DNA of 32,242 bases, taken from Arthrobacter cheniae (GTDB lineage Bacteria > Actinomycetota > Actinomycetes > Actinomycetales > Micrococcaceae). The stretch is taken from NCBI RefSeq assembly GCF_003602275.1, contig NZ_QZVT01000018.1, forward strand, positions 1-32,242, given 5' to 3'. The position numbers and the translations under genes are program-made. Positions within the stretch are counted from its first letter, which is position 1; each line of letters starts with the position of its first letter. A model generated the notes under the pieces. The model had not been told where the DNA came from. It ran no database searches and saw only the letters and a list, made by a program, of their open reading frames with translations. Of the stretch, positions 22,982 through 30,606 are shown piece after piece.

Positions 22982-23087
22982 GGTGAGTACTTCCTGACAC
23001 GACGAGAAAAGGGACCGGCTCTACGGCATCCCCCGGCGCCAACAGCACATGTCAACCTCACAGTAGGGTGCTGCAGCGAACAAAAAC

Positions 23088-23112
23088 AAGCTTACTTATT
23101 ATCAGTTTGCTT
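23088..23112. promoter_or_regulatory. Palindromic site between MarR and the membrane-protein gene
   Basis: AAGC-tt-ACT and AGT-tt-GCTT are symmetric around a 7-base AT centre. GCTTACTT (23090-23097) is one base from the reverse complement of TAGTAAGC. The site lies 107 bases before the 47-aa frame start and about 190 bases before the divergent gene at 23304, a position from which one repressor could control both. It is unusually AT-rich for this DNA. No gene was seen in 22982-23303. Confidence 0.5.
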
Positions 23113-23303
23113 AGGTATCGTCGTGGTGGGAGCTTGCTCCTTGGGGGGACCAAGGGTCCCCGCTTGTGGGCGTAAAGCTGATAACTATCCCATCCGCGCT
23201 CTCCGCCCTCGGATCCACCTTTTCTGGCACGACATTGAAGAGGTCTGGGGGCAAGTTGGGAAAAAGCGGAACCGGTATGACTTCCGATGAGAAGGACATG
23301 ACA

Positions 23304-23930
23304 ATGGCAGACAAAAATATCTCGGGGGCCAGTACTCCCAAGAGCCGCAGGAATGACGTGGTCGCTGCGGAGAAGGAACGCTTCGGCGGTATCAAGTGGG
23401 GCTCGGCGTTCTTCGGGTGGCTCACTGCCATCGGATTGACCGTCCTGCTCAGTGCCCTGGCAACAGCCATCGGCGCCGGCGTAGGAGCCGCGAACACCGC
23501 TGGTGCCCAAGATGCTGCTAATCAGGCGACCCAGAACGCGGAAACCATCGGGATCGTCAGCGGCATCGTGCTCGCCATCGTCCTGTTCCTGGCCTATTAC
23601 TGCGGTGGGTATGTCGCAGGCCGGATGGCGCGCTTCGACGGCGTGAAGCAGGGCGTCGCCGTGTGGCTCTGGGGCATCATCATCGCCATTCTGGTTGCGA
23701 TCCTCGCCACCATCGCGGGTGACCAGTTCAACATCCTCTCCAGCATTGGCGGAGCTCCCCGGATCCCCGTTGACGGCAGCTTGCTGACCGCGTCCGGGCT
23801 TATCGCCCTGGCCATCGCCGTCCTGGTTCCCCTCATCGGGGCGATCCTTGGCGGCAAGGCCGGTATGCGCTTCCACCGCAAGGTCGACCAGGTCGGCATC
23901 GACCACCAGTCAGGCATCACCAACCACTAA
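23304..23930 (+). CDS. Four-helix integral membrane protein
   Basis: A 208-residue protein with a basic N-terminus (TPKSRRNDVVAAEKERFGG) and four Gly/Ala-rich membrane helices (around GWLTAIGLTVLLSALATAIG, IGIVSGIVLAIVLFLAYYCG, VWLWGIIIAILVAILATIAG, LLTASGLIALAIAVLVPLIG). GGYVAGRMARFDGVKQGVAV between helices 2 and 3 resembles the loop in YrzE/TIGR04086-type membrane proteins. No enzymatic motif is seen. The ATG at 23304 has AAGGA seven bases upstream; upstream ATGs (23277, 23298) lack sites. It is followed after 89 bases by the PRC-barrel gene on the same strand, perhaps one operon. Confidence 0.85.
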   Translation: MADKNISGASTPKSRRNDVVAAEKERFGGIKWGSAFFGWLTAIGLTVLLSALATAIGAGVGAANTAGAQDAANQATQNAETIGIVSGIVLAIVLFLAYYCGGYVAGRMARFDGVKQGVAVWLWGIIIAILVAILATIAGDQFNILSSIGGAPRIPVDGSLLTASGLIALAIAVLVPLIGAILGGKAGMRFHRKVDQVGIDHQSGITNH

Positions 23931-24019
23931 CAGCTGGCACTAACAACCAACTAGTCACAACCAGCACGAACAACCCAGCCAGGCATCCTTGTCTGGTTCA
24001 ACGCAGAAGGAGCTTTTCT

Positions 24020-24922
24020 ATGATTTCGCAGAACGATATTGACACCATCATGTCCGGCCGAAGCCACGTCCTGGCCTCCGACGGATCCAAGATTGGCTCC
24101 GCCGGCCAGGTGTATCTGGACGACCAGACCGGCGATCCGAGCTGGGTGACCGTCAAGACGGGTCTGTTCGGCACCTCGGAGTCCTTCGCGCCCCTACAGG
24201 GCGCCAATCTGACCGGTGATGACGTGACTGTCGGGTACACCAAGGAGCAGGTCAAGGACGCACCCCGCGTGGAATCAGACGGCGAGCTCAGCCCCGAAGA
24301 GGAAGATACTCTGTACCGTCACTACGGACTCTCCGGCCACACCGGCCAGGACACCAACGGATACGCCGACACCACCCGCACCACGACCAGTACCACGGGG
24401 AACGCCAGTGCTGGCACTGCCGGGTATGAGCCCGGCTACCAGGCCGGCGATGAGCGTATTGACCGCTCCAAGGACAGGGAGACTGTTGGCCATGACACGT
24501 CCGGTCCGACGACTGATGACGCGATGACCCGTTCCGAGGAGCAGCTCCGCGTCGGTACCGAGCGTCGCGAGGTCGGCAAGGCCCGCCTGCGCAAGCACAT
24601 CGTCACCGAGAACGTCACCAAGACGGTACCGGTAAGCCATGAAGAGGTTCGTCTGGTGAGCGAGCCCATTACGGACGCCAACCGCGGGAACGCTCTGGAT
24701 GGTCCTGCAATCAGCGAAGAAGAGCACGAAGTCGTCCTCCACGCCGAGCGGCCCGTCGTCGAGAAGGAAGCCGTTCCCGTCGAACGCGTCCGCCTCGACA
24801 AGGAAACCATCACCGAGCAGGAAACCGTCACCGAGGACGTCCGCAAGGAAAAGATCGAACTCCTCGACAACGACACCACTACAGACACCACTAACACCAG
24901 CACGAACAAGGGCAACCGCTAA
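24020..24922 (+). CDS. PRC-barrel and DUF2382 protein
   Basis: A 300-residue protein. Residues 1-75 form a PRC-barrel (GSKIGSAGQVYLDDQTGDPS, WVTVKTGLFG), and residues ~172-281 form DUF2382 (QLRVGTERREVGKARLRKHI, VPVSHEEVRLVSEPI, HAERPVVEKEAVPVERVRLD, EEVRKEKIEL-like end). The link between them (about 105-170) is Thr/Gly-rich and disordered. Such proteins are common stress proteins of Actinobacteria and Deinococcus relatives; their biochemical role is unknown. The ATG has AAGGAG eight bases upstream, and the gene ends at a strong terminator hairpin 43 bases after its stop. Confidence 0.93.
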   Translation: MISQNDIDTIMSGRSHVLASDGSKIGSAGQVYLDDQTGDPSWVTVKTGLFGTSESFAPLQGANLTGDDVTVGYTKEQVKDAPRVESDGELSPEEEDTLYRHYGLSGHTGQDTNGYADTTRTTTSTTGNASAGTAGYEPGYQAGDERIDRSKDRETVGHDTSGPTTDDAMTRSEEQLRVGTERREVGKARLRKHIVTENVTKTVPVSHEEVRLVSEPITDANRGNALDGPAISEEEHEVVLHAERPVVEKEAVPVERVRLDKETITEQETVTEDVRKEKIELLDNDTTTDTTNTSTNKGNR

Positions 24923-24964
24923 CCCCTCACCCTCCGCACAGGAGATTAATAAGGACAGATGAAA

Positions 24965-24997
24965 ACTATGGGTGCCGCGATTAGCGGCACCCATAGT
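24965..24997 (+). terminator. Strong hairpin terminator of the PRC-barrel gene
   Basis: ACTATGGGTGCCGC (24965-24978) pairs perfectly with GCGGCACCCATAGT (24984-24997), a 14-bp stem with a 5-base loop GATTA, followed by CGTTCCT. Confidence 0.88.
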
Positions 24998-25066
24998 CGT
25001 TCCTGCACCTGTAAGGAACGGTAAGTTCCAAAGGGCCTTGTCGGCTCTGTTGGCCTTGTCTGCCTG

Positions 25067-25255
25067 TTGGTGGGATCGGTCGCCTGTATGACACACCATT
25101 TACCGATGGCGATGCTCGCCGGTTTCCACGTCATGCTCACTGCGGTCGCGCTAACCGTGGCGTTACCACCGCCGCAGCTCTCAGCCATCCTCGCCGGACG
25201 CTCCTTCCCGACACTTCCCCCGTCAACGCAGCAACTGAATGAGTTCCCCCTATAG
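25067..25255 (+). pseudogene. Decayed paralogue of the small membrane protein at 25859
   Basis: The frame around 25031-25150 reads GLVCLLVGSVACMTHHLPMA, then MLAGFHVMLTAVALTVAL, which matches the second half of the intact protein at 25859 (SSPMSMLVGLYVMLAGVAVS) in order and spacing. The upstream frame is closed by a stop at 25022, no start has a ribosome site, and the N-terminal cytosolic part and basic C-terminal tail are missing. It is best read as a degenerate duplicate. A short functional membrane peptide from the TTG at 25067 or ATG at 25088 cannot be excluded. Confidence 0.4.
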
Positions 25256-25858
25256 AAGGAGCTGGTTCGTCTTGGCGGCTGACCCACAGGTGGACGGCTT
25301 TGAGCTCCACCCTTCGGGCTCCACCCGCCCACAGATGGATGACCCGCTGATAGATAAGGCAGGCACCGTCGGTGCTCCTACTCCCGATGCCTGTACCTAT
25401 CACCGTCTACTGGCCCTGTTGACATCGAACGTTTTTGTATTGAGTACCGCAACGTCAGGAAGCTGTGCACGCCCACCATCTGCTCGAGGTGAGCTTCAGC
25501 GCGCGTCGGCGACGTTGGTGGGGGTGCGCAGGCGGGCTGTTTGGTTCCTGCTGTCCACTTGTGTGCGGGACAAGCAGCGAAGCGTGGGGGAGCTTGTGCC
25601 GTGCATCAGTGGTCAGGAGGTGCGCCAACCCAACCAGCCCAACCTGTCGTAATCTGAGCCCTTCTGGGGTTACCTACGGTCTTCGTGTCGTTTAACGGGG
25701 ATGATACGGATAAGCCGTCGTACCTCGTTGTATCGCTATTGAACTGCTGGGTTTGGTGGCACGACCATGTGCTGAGCCGATGTATCGAAGCCACATCGTG
25801 ACTTAAGCGAGACGTGTCCTCGCCCGCTCTGTAATGGGCGGGTGCGGAGACTTGGAGC
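25256..25858. other. Gene-free stretch with dispersed repeat
   Basis: 603 bases holding repeat copy 2 (25278-25344) and a small hairpin CGCCC/GGGCG (25820-25840) before the membrane gene. A frame starting TTG at 25272 behind AAGGAG runs to 25652, but its codon use is unlike its neighbours and it crosses the repeat, so I do not call it. Confidence 0.45.
25278..25344. repeat. 67-bp dispersed repeat, copy 2
   Basis: Same element as 5903-5969 (61 of 67 identical, no gaps), in the same orientation. Here it does not overlap a called gene. It lies 23 bases after the end of the decayed membrane-protein copy, so both copies sit at a gene 3' end. Both ends carry a CCCACAG(A/G)TGGA palindrome. Confidence 0.75.
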
Positions 25859-26134
25859 ATGGCGCTCATGGGGATTGAAGCAGGACGAAAAGTACAGTGG
25901 CTCAAGGACCATAGGTCGGCCCTGCCGTCGATGGTGGTGCTCCTGGCCGTGACTGTGTTTTGGATTGTTGGAGCAGTAGGCGGTATCGGTTACCTAGCCG
26001 AGGCAAGCTCGCCCATGTCGATGTTGGTCGGACTCTATGTCATGCTTGCCGGCGTCGCCGTGTCGATCATCGTCGCCACGCTTGCGGTCAACGATCTCGT
26101 GAGCCGATACTCCCGGCCGCGCACCCGCCGCTAA
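25859..26134 (+). CDS. Small two-helix membrane protein
   Basis: A 91-residue protein: a basic N-terminal segment (AGRKVQWLKDHR), two membrane helices (MVVLLAVTVFWIVGAVGGIG and SMLVGLYVMLAGVAVSIIVA) and a basic tail SRYSRPRTRR, giving a hairpin with both ends in the cytosol. No family is recognised with confidence. GGAGA lies eight bases before the ATG; an ATG three codons later is an alternative. A short hairpin lies in the leader. A decayed relative is present at 25067. Confidence 0.72.
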   Translation: MALMGIEAGRKVQWLKDHRSALPSMVVLLAVTVFWIVGAVGGIGYLAEASSPMSMLVGLYVMLAGVAVSIIVATLAVNDLVSRYSRPRTRR

Positions 26135-26210
26135 AACAGCGCGCCATCAGGGCTGCTCGTCGCCCAGTGCTAGCGACTTGCTCAATTACCGGGCAATCCT
26201 TCACTGAGGG

Positions 26211-26525
26211 TTAGTTGGGAATGGAGCCGGGGTGTGCGGTGATCCATTGCTTTGCGTCGAGGTTGGCGATGCGCCGGTAGAGCGTAGCGCGAGACATGAC
26301 AAGGTTGCGGGCGACGTGGGATGCGGGTTGTCCTTGTTCGATGAGTCGGCGGGCGTTGGCGATCTGACTTTCAGCGGAGATCGGGCGTCGTCCGCCAAGA
26401 TCCATGTCAGCATCGCGGGGTTTGGTGTTGGAGTCGTTGACGCGTTCGCGTTTGATCTCTAGTTCCATCTGCGTCAGGGCTGCCATGACGGTGAAGACCA
26501 TCGAACCCCTCCGGCGCATCGGCAT
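26211..26525 (-). pseudogene. Truncated serine resolvase (C-terminal half only)
   Basis: The frame reads GSMVFTVMAALTQMELEIKR, then LGGRRPISAESQIANARRLI and SHVARNLVMSRATLYRRI, the E-helix and C-terminal helix-turn-helix of a Tn3-type resolvase. About 100 N-terminal residues, including the catalytic serine, are missing; upstream codons have no resolvase similarity. It is less like the intact recombinase at 1347 than like common actinobacterial resolvases, so it comes from a different element. It marks an old mobile-element scar at the left border of the second sensor cassette. It could still make a DNA-binding fragment. Confidence 0.85.
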
Positions 26526-26683
26526 GAACGGACTAGGCCCATAAGAACCGGAGGTGGCTCAGGCTGACAATGCCCGCGCCAGAGTCACGGGGTGCCCCAG
26601 GTTCATGAAGCAGGATTCGTGCACGAAGCCTAGGGTTAAAGAGAGGCCCGTTGGGCCGGTAAGTAACTACTGCGGAGGCTCCG

Positions 26684-26869
26684 ATGACGACCAAGCAGAA
26701 CGGCCATAAAGACGATGAACAACTAGAAGGAGTCGGACCCGAGGGGACCATTCCCAACAGCGAGGACGGCATCGCGGTCAGCTCGACAAAAGAACCATCA
26801 AACTTCGAGCCGGAAGAGGATACCCCGGAGGGGGACACCCCGGTCGAGAACGGCAACGGTGGGGCCTGA
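26684..26869 (+). CDS. Small acidic hypothetical protein, 61 aa
   Basis: An ATG with GGAGG six bases upstream encodes 61 hydrophilic residues (MTTKQNGHKDDEQLEGVGPE, ending PVENGNGGA) rich in Glu, Asp, Pro and Gly, probably disordered. No domain is recognised. GGCCC-gtt-GGGCC (26645-26657) forms a perfect hairpin in the leader. The next small gene begins 19 bases after its stop, so both may be one transcript. Confidence 0.6.
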   Translation: MTTKQNGHKDDEQLEGVGPEGTIPNSEDGIAVSSTKEPSNFEPEEDTPEGDTPVENGNGGA

Positions 26870-26888
26870 ACTACCAGGAAAGACGGCC

Positions 26889-27044
26889 ATGAGGATCAAG
26901 GAACAGGCACGCGAGCAGAACGGGGACCTATTACGGGCATTGGCACGCCAGGTGGAGGACGAGATCAACGGGCCACGCCTGATTGATGATCAGGACAATG
27001 AATCCGCTGAACCACCAGACGAGGACCCGGCTGCACAGCAGTAG
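26889..27044 (+). CDS. Remnant of GAF sensor C-terminus, cassette copy B
   Basis: A 51-residue frame (MRIKEQAREQNGDLLRALAR onward). Its QVEDEINGP segment and following acidic tail match the last ~37 residues of the GAF sensor at 15998 (RVEDEINGP), and it lies in the same place: convergent with a GAF-ANTAR gene. The GAF domain and the N-terminal module are missing. A good site (AGGAAAG about eight bases before the ATG) suggests that it is still translated, so it may be a retained tail peptide rather than a dead fragment. Confidence 0.6.
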   Translation: MRIKEQAREQNGDLLRALARQVEDEINGPRLIDDQDNESAEPPDEDPAAQQ

Positions 27045-27132
27045 ACATACCCACGCGTACTCCTGCCGTGAGCGCTCAGGTGGCCGTCGGACATGCAGGG
27101 ACAGCAGGGACAGCATCGTCGGATCGAAGTTG

Positions 27133-27152
27133 TCCGGAGTTATCCGGAGTTA
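27133..27152. repeat. Two tandem copies of TCCGGAGTTA
   Basis: Two perfect contiguous 10-bp units between the GAF remnant and the GAF-ANTAR stop, 11 bases from the latter. Probably slippage; possible role in 3' end formation is unsupported. Confidence 0.7.
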
Positions 27153-27163
27153 TGGGGGCTGTG

Positions 27164-27919
27164 TTAGCCGTCGAAGTGTGTGCGGACCGGCCCGGTCTGT
27201 CCGAGTGAGGCCAGGAGATCGCCGGCGAGGTCCCTGAGTTTCACATTTCGCCCGCTCGAGGCGGACTGCAGGATTGTTATCGCTTCGTCCTGGCTGCACC
27301 GGTTCTGGCCCATGATGACTCCCACCGCAAGATCGATAGTGGTGCGGGACTCCATCGCTGTCTTCAAATGCCCAGTGGTGTCCTTGAGGGTCGCGATCCG
27401 CACGGCCAACCGCAGCGATTTCGAGGCATCCCGGGCGAATCCCTCCGCGACGGCAATGCTCGTCTCCGTGAACGCGTTGGCTTCGGTCGAGTAAAAGTCG
27501 AGGCCCGCACTGGCGCCAGCGTCAAGGCCGATCGGGATACCTAGGGCTGAGCGGACACCGTAGCTGGCAATGGCTTCACGGTATTCAGGGAATCGGGTCT
27601 CGGTCAGGAAATCAGGGATGTGAACGGTGTATCCCTCGCGGGCAGCCCTTAGGCACGGTCCGTCGTTGAAGCCGTACTGCACCTCATCCATGTCTTTGGC
27701 CTGGTCGCTGCTGCTGGCGACCGTCATCATCGAATCGGGGCGCAGCAGGGTGACCCCGCAAAACACCTCGCCGTAGGCGCCGGTGAACGCGGTCGATGCG
27801 ACCGTGACCAGACCGTCCAGGAACTCCTGAACGCCGTCACTATCGAGCACCATGTCCTGCAGCAGGGCGACGGTCCGATCCTCGGCAGCTTCTTCGGCTA
27901 GTTCTTTCTCATCAGGCAC
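27164..27919 (-). CDS. GAF-ANTAR regulator, cassette copy B
   Basis: A 251-residue protein about 80% identical by eye to the one at 17004: GAF domain (EVFCGVTLLRP, DEVQYGFNDGPCLRAAREGY, VRSALGIPIGL) and ANTAR domain (ESRTTIDLAVGVIMGQNRCS, EAITILQSASSGRN). The differences are spread evenly, with no frameshift, so it is under selection. Start is a GTG with GAGGA ten bases upstream. The immediate leader lacks the palindrome seen before copy A, so the two copies may differ in control. It binds RNA hairpins; the targets are unknown. Confidence 0.92.
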   Translation of the reverse strand: MPDEKELAEEAAEDRTVALLQDMVLDSDGVQEFLDGLVTVASTAFTGAYGEVFCGVTLLRPDSMMTVASSSDQAKDMDEVQYGFNDGPCLRAAREGYTVHIPDFLTETRFPEYREAIASYGVRSALGIPIGLDAGASAGLDFYSTEANAFTETSIAVAEGFARDASKSLRLAVRIATLKDTTGHLKTAMESRTTIDLAVGVIMGQNRCSQDEAITILQSASSGRNVKLRDLAGDLLASLGQTGPVRTHFDG

Positions 27920-28060
27920 AGCAAATAATCCTCACCGACTCCACAACGAGCCACCACGAAATCACGGGCACAAACAACACGGACACAATCGCCCACAACA
28001 AAAAAACAAGGACAGAACCGGAGGCGGGGGCAGAAACGAGACTAAGCGAAAGACCCCACA

Positions 28061-28079
28061 GGACCTAGGGGTTAGGTCC
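28061..28079 (-). terminator. Hairpin after small acidic protein copy B
   Basis: GGACCTA-GGGGT-TAGGTCC is a perfect 7-bp stem with a 5-base loop, 30 bases downstream of the stop at 28109. On the minus strand it is followed by TGTGGGGTCTTTC. It separates the small gene from the GAF-ANTAR gene. Confidence 0.6.
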
Positions 28080-28108
28080 CGGTGGTCGCCTACCGTCGAC
28101 CCGTCCTG

Positions 28109-28375
28109 TCAGGAGTGAAAGGCAGCTTTAGCCGGGAGGTCCACGACATGCAGCAGGGGAGCCGTCGGCGCGCCTGTTTCTACCGCGTCGCGGCGATCAA
28201 GTTCCTCGGTCACTTCTTCATGGCGGAACTCTGTCTCCGGGTCAGGTTCGCCGTCATGGACGTATTCGTGGGTGAGCTCGCGCTCGAGCTTGCTATTGAG
28301 GACTTCGACCTCGGGTACGTCCAGCGGCACCAGATTCTCGGGGAAGGGCTCGGACGGGGTCAGACGTGTACTCAT
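28109..28375 (-). CDS. Small acidic protein, cassette copy B
   Basis: An 88-residue protein whose first 65 residues (SEPFPENLVPLDVPEVEVLN, THEYVHDGEPDPETEFRHEE, VTEELDRRDAV) are about 78% identical to copy A at 17892; the tail differs (LHVVDLPAKAAFHS). The start at the ATG 28375 is set by that alignment; a longer frame upstream to 28531 has no similarity. AGGTG lies five bases upstream. It sits upstream of GAF-ANTAR copy B in the same order as copy A. No function is known. Confidence 0.82.
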   Translation of the reverse strand: MSTRLTPSEPFPENLVPLDVPEVEVLNSKLERELTHEYVHDGEPDPETEFRHEEVTEELDRRDAVETGAPTAPLLHVVDLPAKAAFHS

Positions 28376-28580
28376 CGGGCACCTATCGCTAGGAGAAAAA
28401 CATGCGACAACCACGCTTTCCTGTAAACCACCACTGACGTTCGTCAGCAGGGACATCACCTCCCACTCAACCACGCCCAGCCCCCACCAACCTCTCAACA
28501 CTGGTGTCGCTCCACAGTCCAACCCCTTCACGGGTAGGGATTCCTTCAGCTATCTGAATACCTAGTTCTCGAACAGATTG

Positions 28581-28604
28581 GCGAACACGTTAGCGAACAC
28601 GTTA
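28581..28604. repeat. Two tandem copies of GCGAACACGTTA
   Basis: Two perfect contiguous 12-bp units, each containing AACACGTT, a near-palindrome. A degenerate third unit (CGAACAGATTG) precedes them. Possible iterons or slippage. Confidence 0.7.
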
Positions 28605-28988
28605 ATGGCAGGTTGGTGGTCCGTTGACGGTTCGTTGGGTCGTGAGTGCTGCTGTTGTTCCTTGACGGGCTCTCGTGGCATCGCGCAGGTTCGGCCCTGA
28701 CACCCCAGACCCTGGTGTGGCACTCTCTTTCCCTTGCCGCTTAGGAGTCTCAAATCGTGTTTTGGACTCTGCGCGCTGCAAGATCCCTCCCCGTGCGCCC
28801 TGTGTCGACCAAGTCCCGTCTCAGGTCCCGAATATGTCTGCACCCGGCCGCAGGTGATGGTGGCGTGTGCAAAAAAACGTGTAACGGGACCACTACTGAG
28901 TTAGGTTCAGCATTAGAGAGGGCAGAAAGTGACGAGGCTGCCGATGGGACACTCTCACCTGCATGACTGGAACCGCTCAAAGATCATC

Positions 28989-29026
28989 TTTCGAAGAAAC
29001 CCCTATGGGGGGCGGCTTCTTCGAAA
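28989..29026 (+). promoter_or_regulatory. Compound hairpin in leader of ECF sigma copy B
   Basis: TTTCGAAGAA (28989-28998) pairs perfectly with TTCTTCGAAA (29017-29026), enclosing CCCC-TAT-GGGG (29000-29010). It lies 73 bases before the sigma start. It could be an attenuator, a binding target for an ANTAR protein, or the terminator of an unseen upstream transcript. Confidence 0.5.
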
Positions 29027-29098
29027 AAGCGGGGCCAGTGATGCATCCGTCAGTTACAGAAAAATAGCGGCCCCCATTTCTGCCTGAAGGTTTCCCTC

Positions 29099-29782
29099 AT
29101 GTCTTCCAAGTCGCACTTCATCCCCGCTTCCACGACACCTGACCCTGCTACACCTGCCCCTGCTACACCTGACCCTGTTACAGAGCGGGCGAACAAGGTC
29201 AGGTTCACCTCTCTGGAAGGGCCTGAACGTACGGCCGCCTTATCAGAGATGTGCGCGTTGCTGATCGCTGTTGGGGGCAGGGACGAACGGGCATTCGAGG
29301 AACTGTACAGACACACCCGGTGCCGGGTGTACGGTCTCGTACGCCGGGTACTCATTGACGCGGAGATCAGCGCGGAAGTCACTCAGGAGGTGTTCCTGGC
29401 GTTATGGCAGACGAACGCTGCTTCCTATGACCCTGCCAAGGGCAGCCCCATGGCTTGGCTGATGACCCTGACCCATCGCAAAGCCGTCGACAGGGTCCGC
29501 TCCGAGCAATCCCGCCGGGTCCGGGACCTCAACTGGGGTATCGGCCACCAGGACACCGACTACGACCAGGTCTTCGAAACAGTCATCGACCACGAAGAAG
29601 CTGCATCAGTCAGAACATGTTTGGGCATCCTCACGCCCATCCAGCGCGAAGCCATCGATCTGGCCTATTACACCGGTTTCACCTACGTCGACGTCGCCAA
29701 CCGCCTGGGCATACCCGTCCCTACCGCTAAAACCCGGATCAGGGACGGCATCACAAAACTCGGTGCCTGCCTCAGGGGCTGA
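29099..29782 (+). CDS. ECF sigma factor (SigK-like), cassette copy B
   Basis: A 227-residue sigma factor closely related to that at 14999: region 2 at about 62-140 (AFEELYRHTRCRVYGLVRRV, VTQEVFLALWQ, HRKAVDRVRSEQSRRVRD) and region 4 at about 170-220 (LTPIQREAIDLAYYTGFTY, LGIPVPTAKTRIRDGI). The N-terminus contains a Thr-Pro-Asp/Ala repeat (TPDPATPAPATPDP) from tandem 12-18-bp DNA units. GAAGG lies about nine bases before the ATG. No anti-sigma gene is adjacent. It points away from the rest of copy B, unlike copy A, so the duplicated cassette was rearranged. Confidence 0.9.
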   Translation: MSSKSHFIPASTTPDPATPAPATPDPVTERANKVRFTSLEGPERTAALSEMCALLIAVGGRDERAFEELYRHTRCRVYGLVRRVLIDAEISAEVTQEVFLALWQTNAASYDPAKGSPMAWLMTLTHRKAVDRVRSEQSRRVRDLNWGIGHQDTDYDQVFETVIDHEEAASVRTCLGILTPIQREAIDLAYYTGFTYVDVANRLGIPVPTAKTRIRDGITKLGACLRG

Positions 29783-29934
29783 ACACCCAGATACAGGAAA
29801 CTCGGCCGGACCTGGAAAGAGCGAGTGCATCAGCTTGTTTAGCCGATCGGGCGTGGTGGTCCAGGCCAGCACTGTTGGCAGGGGATCCTGGGGCCCACGA
29901 TGACCTCATGTACTGGTGGTACTCGCTGATGATC

Positions 29935-30516
29935 CTATGAGCTGGACACTAGTGGTTTGAAGGCTGGATGAGCGTCCAAAAAGGTCTGAATGTGGGGGCA
30001 ATACGGCACGACTGCCAAGCGGCGCCGATGAGCGTTGAGGAGCGTGCCCCGAATAAGCGCGAACGCTGAGTCCTGTTCCTCGTACTCAGGTGCGAGAACG
30101 GTGTTGCGTAGGGTCAGACGACCGCTGCGCAGGGTGTAGGCAATGGAACCGACTACCTCGCCGTCATCGAACAGCTCAAAACGTGAACGCACCGTGTTAT
30201 CCCGCAGCCCCATGGGCCGAGAATCAGACATGACGCGGATGGCAGGTGTTACTCGCCGGTCCAGTTCCTCCGACACGGCCAGGTAATCCTCGTAGGTACC
30301 AAACGGCGGGGCTTCGGTGTCCAACTCCTTGTACAGGAGAGTGGCCAGAACCCGCAGATCCCTCGTTGATTCCGCCGCCAAGTCCGCGGGGATCTCGGGA
30401 GCAGAGCCGAAACCGACACCGACATCCTCATGGTCATCGAGGGCTTCGAGGACGCTTACAGAATGTGGGTAAGGGGAAGGCCTTAGAGGAGCTACAGAGT
30501 ATGGGTCAGCGGTCAT
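29935..30516 (-). CDS. Two-domain protein with C-terminal GNAT-like acyltransferase domain
   Basis: A 193-residue protein. The C-terminal ~90 residues (RSRFELFDDGEVVGSIAYTL, LRNTVLAPEYEEQDSAFALI, LAVVPYCPHIQTFLDAHP) match the small YjdJ-type GCN5-related acetyltransferase domain. The middle part (about 45-95, RDLRVLATLLYKELDTEA, YEDYLAVSEELDRRV) is helical and of unknown function. The likely reaction is acyl transfer from acyl-CoA; the substrate is unknown. The ATG at 30516 has AAGGTG six bases upstream, so it is preferred to the GTG at 30525. A 14-bp palindrome lies about 90 bases upstream. Confidence 0.8.
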   Translation of the reverse strand: MTADPYSVAPLRPSPYPHSVSVLEALDDHEDVGVGFGSAPEIPADLAAESTRDLRVLATLLYKELDTEAPPFGTYEDYLAVSEELDRRVTPAIRVMSDSRPMGLRDNTVRSRFELFDDGEVVGSIAYTLRSGRLTLRNTVLAPEYEEQDSAFALIRGTLLNAHRRRLAVVPYCPHIQTFLDAHPAFKPLVSSS

Positions 30517-30606
30517 GGTGGGCACCTTGGCGTGATGATTCTCGGCAGGCTATTGCTTAACCTGAGCAGGAGTCTAGATCATTCCTAAGAACATGTATAA
30601 CTAGGC

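Larger units (their letters stand above)
28376..29098. other. Long gene-free stretch with repeats and hairpin
   Basis: 723 bases between divergent genes. Frames on both strands are short and Arg/Pro-rich without ribosome sites. It holds a tandem 12-mer repeat (28581-28604) and a compound hairpin (28989-29026) before the sigma gene. The promoter of the sigma gene must be here; I cannot point to it. Confidence 0.5.

Noticed and set aside
25272..25652. Frame starting TTG behind AAGGAG
   Set aside because: Codon use unlike neighbours, no similarity seen, and it reads through the dispersed repeat; the AAGGAG may be chance.
28562..28843. 93-aa minus-strand frame with NVFANVFAN ending
   Set aside because: The repeat comes from the tandem 12-mer; no ribosome site and no protein-like composition elsewhere.
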